Of a DNA stretch of 64,000 nt, positions 60,660 through 64,000 are shown piece by piece. Location: contig NZ_JAKFZS010000001.1 of assembly GCF_021654285.1 (NCBI RefSeq), forward strand, positions 248,001 to 312,000, written 5' to 3'. Below the pieces are notes generated by a model. That model saw only the letters and a list, made by a program, of their open reading frames with translations. It did no database searches and had not been told where the DNA came from. The DNA comes from Pseudoalteromonas luteoviolacea. Its GTDB lineage: Bacteria; Pseudomonadota; Gammaproteobacteria; Enterobacterales; Alteromonadaceae. Made by a program: the position numbers and the translations under genes. Positions within the stretch are counted from its first letter, which is position 1. Each line of letters starts with the position of its first letter.

Positions 60660-62084
60660 TTATGATACTTTAAGTAACTCAAGTTGATCATGATTAATTT
60701 CTTCTATGCATTTAGGTAAAGATGCTTTCCACTCAACATCACAAGTATTTTTATATCGAGAATATTTAAAACCTTGATAATTTTTTACTTCTTTACCATT
60801 CATCAATTTAATTAAGTGCTTTCCAAGGGCATATCCTAACCCAACAGGTACGGCATTCCCTATTTGCCTATATTTCTCTAATAACTTTCCTTCTATGCTC
60901 CAATTGTCAGGAAATTGCTGAATAGCTTTATATTCCTGCACAGACAAAGGTCTATTTTCGACAGGATGAGCAAGATCAGTAGCTGGCATTGCTGGATGAG
61001 TTACTACAGTTGGTGTAGGTTTGTCCCATGAAAGTCTTCTTAAGAAGCCACTTTTTCCACCACCAGAATAAAACGACTTACCCATGGCTTCTTTCTGTAA
61101 ATCTATAGGTAAACTTTTCCAATTTTCCCCAGCCTTTAACTGTCTATAGTATTTTAATCTCTTCTCTGGGAATTCAACATGATCATGCTCTAAACTAGCA
61201 AGATCCTTCTCTTGGTACAATTCTTTAAATGTCTTCCAGACAGGTAAATTAAAATCACCCTTTTCACTATGCGTTGGTTCAATATAAGGCGCTTTTGTAC
61301 CATCTTTGGAGCAAATCATAATCACACGTTCACGACTTTGTGGTACTCCAAAGTTAGCAGCATTATATAGCTCAAAACTAACACCATAGCCATTAGCTTC
61401 TAGCTTCTTAATAATATGTAGTAAAGCCCCGCCTTTTTCTTCTTCATAACTTAAAGGAGCATCTTCAATAGTTCTTTCACTATGCGGTCGGTGCTTTAAA
61501 GGTGCAGAAAGCAAGCCCCTAACATTTTCAATTACTAGATACTTAGGCTTTATTTCCATTGCAATATCTATATATTTTAAAAATACGTTTCCACGTTCAT
61601 CTTCAAATGCTTTTCTTTTACCTGCGGTACTAAAAGCTTGGCAAGGTGGGCCCCCACAGATAACATCTATTTCATCACCAACATTTTTACCAATAAAATT
61701 CATTATATCTTGTGCAGAATAATCCCTTATATCGCCTAACAAAGCCATTTCTGGTTTATTAGTGTTTATAGTGGAGCGACAATGTTTATCAACCTCACAT
61801 GCTAATAAGCAATCAAATCCAGATTTTTCGAGACCAAGATCTAATCCCATAGCGCCAGAAAAAAAACTTAATAACTTGGGCTTATGGTTGAAAGTTTTAT
61901 TTTCTAAAGGGTGATCTTCTATAGCTTTATTTTTCATATAATTATCCAGAGATTTTTTTTCAATTACCCAAGATTTTCCGACTAATTCAGATTCAATAAT
62001 CTTTTGTCTGCAAAGTGCTCGAATTGATTGTTCAGATGTAGAAAGAAGACTAGCTGCTTCTTTTACAGAATATAGGGACTCCAT
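60660..62084 (-). CDS. DNA (cytosine-5)-methyltransferase with N-terminal helix-turn-helix
   Basis: 474 aa. Residues 1-50 form an excisionase-like helix-turn-helix (YSVKEAASLLSTSEQSIRALC). The methyltransferase motifs follow in order: I FFSGAMGLDLGLEKSGF (73-90), IV GGPPCQAFS with catalytic Cys 148, VI IENVRG (185-190), VIII QSRERVIMI and X QIGNAVPVGLG. It protects host DNA from the partner nuclease; the target sequence is not readable but the pair resembles GGWCC systems. The HTH probably binds the inverted repeat over its own start, giving autorepression. Confidence 0.88.
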   Translation of the reverse strand: MESLYSVKEAASLLSTSEQSIRALCRQKIIESELVGKSWVIEKKSLDNYMKNKAIEDHPLENKTFNHKPKLLSFFSGAMGLDLGLEKSGFDCLLACEVDKHCRSTINTNKPEMALLGDIRDYSAQDIMNFIGKNVGDEIDVICGGPPCQAFSTAGKRKAFEDERGNVFLKYIDIAMEIKPKYLVIENVRGLLSAPLKHRPHSERTIEDAPLSYEEEKGGALLHIIKKLEANGYGVSFELYNAANFGVPQSRERVIMICSKDGTKAPYIEPTHSEKGDFNLPVWKTFKELYQEKDLASLEHDHVEFPEKRLKYYRQLKAGENWKSLPIDLQKEAMGKSFYSGGGKSGFLRRLSWDKPTPTVVTHPAMPATDLAHPVENRPLSVQEYKAIQQFPDNWSIEGKLLEKYRQIGNAVPVGLGYALGKHLIKLMNGKEVKNYQGFKYSRYKNTCDVEWKASLPKCIEEINHDQLELLKVS

Positions 62085-62119
62085 ACGCTTTCCTTAACGA
62101 AAGAATTTACAGTCCCTAT
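62072..62119 (-). promoter_or_regulatory. Nested hairpin/operator over the methyltransferase start
   Basis: The outer arms ATAGGGACT and AGTCCCTAT (62111-62119 and 62072-62080) enclose an inner CTTTC-GTTAAG-GAAAG hairpin. The AAGGAA ribosome-binding site and ATG lie inside. One outer arm overlaps the -10/start of transcription, the other codons 2-5. It could act as a DNA operator for the HTH domain, as an RNA fold masking the ribosome-binding site, or both. Confidence 0.65.
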
Positions 62120-62145
62120 GATATATATCTATAAATGATCGTCAA
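62118..62145 (-). promoter_or_regulatory. Likely promoter of the methyltransferase gene
   Basis: Minus strand TTGACG (62140-62145) and TATCAT (62118-62123) with a 16-bp spacer. Transcription would begin within the upstream arm of the inverted repeat. Confidence 0.55.
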
Positions 62146-62276
62146 GGGATCAAGTCCGATAGATATTAAAATAATTGAAAAAGTTGTTTAAATGAAAAAT
62201 GTAAAAGGAAATAAATGAGGGAGCTTAATTTAAGCTTAAACCTGAAAATAGATTGATTGACGTTTTTTAAAAAAAA

Positions 62277-62637
62277 TGGTACCAGCGGACGGACTCGAAC
62301 CGTCACACATTTCTGCGGGGGATTTTGACTTATAAATCAATAACTTACGTTATCGCACGGACTATATCATCAACCAATTAATATTGGTGCTGGACGCTGT
62401 TTCACAAAGATATTAACTCTTTGCTAATTCCTGTTATTAAGCCTATTTGCATAAGCTCAGGTAGTCTCTGAACCTTCCCACGCTGTGGGCTTGGCTGCTG
62501 ATTGGCATTGTATAAATACAAATAGCTTTCCAGCAATTCATCCAGTTTTTCTCACTTGAAATTGCTTCCAAGGGGGACACAATTTTTTAAAGACACAATA
62601 GTTTATCCCCTGTGTCTACCAATTCCACCACGCTGGC
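62277..62637 (-). tRNA. tRNA-Leu(CAA), element-borne, interrupted by a group I intron
   Basis: 5' exon 62637-62605 (acceptor GCCAGCG, D-stem GTG/CAC, anticodon stem GGGGA, U32) and 3' exon 62328-62277 (loop UCAAAA with anticodon CAA, stem TCCCC, variable arm CGCA-GAAA-TGTG, T-arm GACGG/CCGTC, acceptor CGCTGGT, encoded ACCA). Spliced length is 85 nt with every stem paired, a complete class II tRNA-Leu. It differs from the disrupted chromosomal copy in the acceptor, anticodon stem, variable and T arms, so it is not a simple duplicate. It lies inside the element in the same orientation as the destroyed gene. Confidence 0.92.
62329..62604 (-). ncRNA. Group I intron in the tRNA-Leu(CAA) anticodon loop
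   Basis: 276 nt, no open reading frame. P1 pairs exon GGGGAU with intron GUCCCC (62578-62573), including the splice-site U.G pair. P2 (CUUGGAA/UUUCAAG, GCAA loop) is at 62572-62555. Conserved elements: P AAUUGCUGGAAAGC (62538-62525), Q AAUCAGCAGCCAAG (62503-62490), R GUUCAGAGACUA (62473-62462) and S GAUAUAGUCC (62368-62359); R GACUA pairs with S UAGUC to form P7. P9 is AUAAC-GUAA-GUUAU (62353-62340). The intron ends in G. The small size and tRNA position suggest subgroup IC3. Insertion between positions 32 and 33 differs from the 34/35 site in cyanobacterial tRNA-Leu(UAA). Confidence 0.92.
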
Positions 62638-62687
62638 ACTTTGAACAGCTAGAATGTCAAGTTTGGCAGCTCGACAAGCTTGTAGAT

Positions 62688-62714
62688 TTTATACTTATCT
62701 ACTAAGTTTATCAA
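62688..62714 (-). promoter_or_regulatory. Weak candidate promoter for the intron-containing tRNA
   Basis: Minus strand TTGATA (62709-62714) and TATAAA (62688-62693), spacer only 15 bp, about 50 bp before the tRNA. The captured chromosomal tRNA promoter at 62962-62989 is the stronger candidate. Confidence 0.35.
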
Positions 62715-62741
62715 TGATTTAGAGAACTTAACTTGTAAGCA

Positions 62742-62761
62742 ACTCTAAAACACTCTAAAAC
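62742..62761 (+). repeat. Right pair of putative integrase arm sites
   Basis: ACTCTAAAAC at 62742-62751 and 62752-62761, same orientation as the left pair and about 70 bp inside attR. Confidence 0.65.
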
Positions 62762-62829
62762 AACTTTTCATAGCTAAAACAACTGTTAAACCACTGTTTT
62801 TAATGATAAAAACGATTGACCCAAGGTGT

Positions 62830-62839
62830 ATTTTGAATC
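62830..62839 (-). repeat. attR core
   Basis: GATTCAAAAT on the minus strand, the end of the tRNA 5' half. The element-side continuation is ACACC, which cannot pair with the ACGGA anticodon stem. Confidence 0.88.
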
Positions 62840-62869
62840 CGTCATGTCTACCAATTCCATCACACTGGC
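62830..62869 (-). pseudogene. 5' part of the split tRNA-Leu(CAA), at the right attachment site
   Basis: 40 nt: acceptor GCCAGTG, D-arm (ATG/CAT around GAATTGGTAGA), anticodon stem ACGGA and loop TTCAAAA. It ends in element DNA, so no tRNA can form. The matching 3' part is at 55658-55712; the two overlap by the 10-nt core and sum to 85 nt. Confidence 0.93.
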
Positions 62870-62872
62870 ATC

Positions 62873-62911
62873 ATTTTTCTTTAATCTTCTAACTTTGAGA
62901 AGATAAAGAAA
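62873..62911. other. Long imperfect hairpin upstream of the disrupted tRNA
   Basis: TTTTTCTTT-ATCTTCT and AGAAGAT-AAAGAAAAA form a stem of about 16 bp with one bulged A and an AACTTTG loop. It lies in the leader of the tRNA transcript and may affect processing. Confidence 0.5.
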
Positions 62912-62961
62912 AACCACTTTGAGCTTAGGCTTTTTTATTTGCCCTCGTCTCTATGCCCTGC

Positions 62962-62989
62962 ATTATACAAATATGTGACAGCCCCGCAA
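62962..62989 (-). promoter_or_regulatory. Promoter of the original tRNA-Leu(CAA) gene
   Basis: Minus strand TTGCGG (62984-62989), 16-bp spacer, TATAAT (62962-62967), then a G+C-rich discriminator (GCAGGGC) typical of stable-RNA promoters under stringent control. It reads through the 5' half-tRNA into the element and on to the intron-bearing tRNA about 320 bp downstream. Confidence 0.7.
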
Positions 62990-63116
62990 GCAATTTTTTT
63001 AATAAATATGTTCAAGTGCTTTGTATTTGACCAAAATCATAAAATATCGAGGTTTTACCTATAAGTGTCTATATTAAGTGTAAAATATTGCGATTAAATT
63101 TTAGATAGGTTTTTAA

Positions 63117-63614
63117 ATGTCAACTTTTCCTCGTGCTGGGTTTAATAGAAGAGTGGCATCATTAATATATGATGCGCTCGTTGTTATCGCTTTTGCAATG
63201 CTCACTACCGTGGTTTTTTTGGGCCTAGTTCAAGGCATGTTATCTCTAGGCTGGTATTCATTAGAAGGACATGAAGATGTGTCAGCCCTTATCCAATCAA
63301 CACCCACTTTATATTACAGCCGTTCAGCATTACTTGTTATTGTGTCAGTCTCTTTCTTTTCTTATTTCTGGACAAAAAGCGGCCAAACAATTGGTATGAG
63401 AGCTTGGCGACTGAAAGTGCAAAACCCCGATGGTAAATTGCTAACTTGGCCTCAAGCGATATTAAGAAGCTTGGCAGCTTTATTCGGCTTGGGAAACGTA
63501 CTTGTGCTCTTCGACATAAAGCACAAGCGCGCATTACAAGATTTACTAAGCGGGACTGAAGTACTGGTACTCAGTAAAGAAGAAAACAAAAGAGTTTATG
63601 ATAGTTTAGATTAA
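63117..63614 (+). CDS. RDD family membrane protein
   Basis: 165 aa with three hydrophobic segments (about 16-40, 60-85 and 104-126). The N-terminal AGFNRRVASLIYDALVV has the Arg and Asp that name the RDD family, and QTIGMRAWRLKVQNPDG is the conserved centre. Inner-membrane protein, function not established. Divergent from the tRNA-Leu promoter and convergent with lptG. Confidence 0.85.
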   Translation: MSTFPRAGFNRRVASLIYDALVVIAFAMLTTVVFLGLVQGMLSLGWYSLEGHEDVSALIQSTPTLYYSRSALLVIVSVSFFSYFWTKSGQTIGMRAWRLKVQNPDGKLLTWPQAILRSLAALFGLGNVLVLFDIKHKRALQDLLSGTEVLVLSKEENKRVYDSLD

Positions 63615-63624
63615 CACGTTCAAA

Positions 63625-63643
63625 AAGGCGCCACTGGCGCCTT
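63625..63643 (-). terminator. Rho-independent terminator of lptG
   Basis: AAGGCGCC / GGCGCCTT 8-bp stem with a three-base loop and T5 on the minus strand, directly after the lptG stop. Confidence 0.85.
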
Positions 63644-63644
63644 C

Positions 63645-64000
63645 CTATTGTCTTCTCTGCAAAAAGTACATCGCCACGAGTGTAAAAATAATACTCGGCA
63701 TGACTGCGCCAACAAACGGCGAAATTTGATACACCATGACAATTGGGCCAAAGACTTCATTACTCAAATGGAAGATCAATCCAGTCACCACGCCCATTAT
63801 AATTCTTGCCCCCATACTCACTGAACGTAATGGTCCAAAAATAAATGACAAAGCAACTAACAACATCACCGCAATCGTGACTGGCTGCATTACTTTTCGC
63901 CATAACGCCAATTCGTAATTGCTGGTATCTTGCTCGTTTTGCTCAAGGTATTTTAAGTACGATAGTAAGCCTGTAAATGACAAAGACTCGGGTTCAAATG
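63645..64000 (-). CDS. lptG: LPS export ABC transporter permease LptG, C-terminal part (partial)
   Basis: The frame is open to the window edge (118 codons visible). SLSFTGLLSYLKYLEQN matches the LptF/LptG cytoplasmic coupling helix region, followed by three membrane helices with FIFGPLRSVSMGARI and ISPFVGAVMPSIIF. LptG with LptF and LptB2 extracts LPS from the inner membrane. LptG is preferred over LptF because it ends an operon with a terminator and has the LptG-type tail. Confidence 0.82.
   Translation of the reverse strand, partial: FEPESLSFTGLLSYLKYLEQNEQDTSNYELALWRKVMQPVTIAVMLLVALSFIFGPLRSVSMGARIIMGVVTGLIFHLSNEVFGPIVMVYQISPFVGAVMPSIIFTLVAMYFLQRRQ

Larger units (their letters stand above)
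55703..62839. mobile_element. Integrated element (about 7.1 kb) in the anticodon loop of tRNA-Leu(CAA)
   Basis: Bounded by the 10-bp direct repeat GATTCAAAAT (minus strand) at 55703-55712 and 62830-62839. Joining the outer halves restores a perfect tRNA-Leu. Between them lie a tyrosine integrase next to the left end, an HUH-like protein, a RepL-like protein, a type II restriction-modification pair and an intron-bearing tRNA-Leu(CAA). The interior is visibly richer in A and T than the flanks. Its size and content suggest a replicating or mobilisable integrative element with no conjugation genes of its own. Confidence 0.93.

Noticed and set aside
62277-62637. Considered the 276-bp interruption of the element tRNA as a second integration scar
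   Set aside because: The interruption contains the conserved P, Q, R and S elements and a perfect P1, and its ends follow the U/G splice-site rule; a scar would not show these.

Overview
The window looks like chromosomal DNA of a marine gammaproteobacterium of the Alteromonadales, most likely Pseudoalteromonas or a close relative. This is inferred from gene content and order (glpE-glpG, kbl-tdh, a heptose/Kdo cluster with KdkA, nudF-yqiB-cpdA-yqiA-parE-parC diverging from tolC, pilT-pilU diverging from yggS-proC-yggT-DUF4426-rdgB-hemW) and a moderate G+C content. No database search was possible. Most of the window (1-55.6 kb and 62.9-64 kb) is ordinary core genome.

Layout: 1-1.3 kb, the end of a FliL-like gene, rhomboid protease glpG and sulfurtransferase glpE. 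1.4-3.6 kb, threonine degradation (kbl-tdh). 4-11.3 kb, lipopolysaccharide inner-core synthesis (gmhB, a GT9 heptosyltransferase, kdkA, hldE, gmhA, waaA) with a Wzi-type outer-membrane protein. 11.3-16.6 kb, DUF1415, the ydbH-ynbE-ydbL envelope operon and a species-specific lipoprotein. 16.9-25 kb, purL (with two degenerate tandem copies of its 3' end), mltF, tadA and gsk. 25-36.7 kb, glutaminase, a phosphoribosyltransferase, topoisomerase IV, cAMP phosphodiesterase, Nudix hydrolase, tolC and a lipid A acyltransferase. 36.7-51.3 kb, glnE, rsmE, gshB, yqgE, ruvX, pilT/pilU, proC, rdgB and hemW. 51.5-55.5 kb, a DUF885 lipoprotein, a histidine kinase and a small membrane protein. 63-64 kb, an RDD protein and the 3' end of lptG.

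The standout is an AT-rich integrated element of about 7.1 kb (55703-62839), inserted on the minus strand in the anticodon loop of a tRNA-Leu(CAA) gene. The chromosomal tRNA is cut into a 3' part (55658-55712) and a 5' part (62830-62869), which share the 10-bp core GATTCAAAAT; neither half is repaired by element sequence. The element carries a tyrosine integrase, a small HUH-like mobilisation or replication protein, a RepL-like winged-helix protein, a noncoding region rich in hairpins, a type II restriction-modification pair with a 5-methylcytosine methyltransferase, and a complete second tRNA-Leu(CAA).

That second tRNA is interrupted in its anticodon loop by a 276-nt group I intron. The conserved P, Q, R and S elements, a perfect P1 with the U.G pair, GNRA-capped P2 and P9 and a terminal G are all readable. 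The intron splits exactly the sequence that serves as the integration core. My reading is that the element destroys the host tRNA-Leu(CAA), supplies a self-splicing replacement downstream of the captured host promoter, and uses the intron to keep that replacement from acting as an integrase target.
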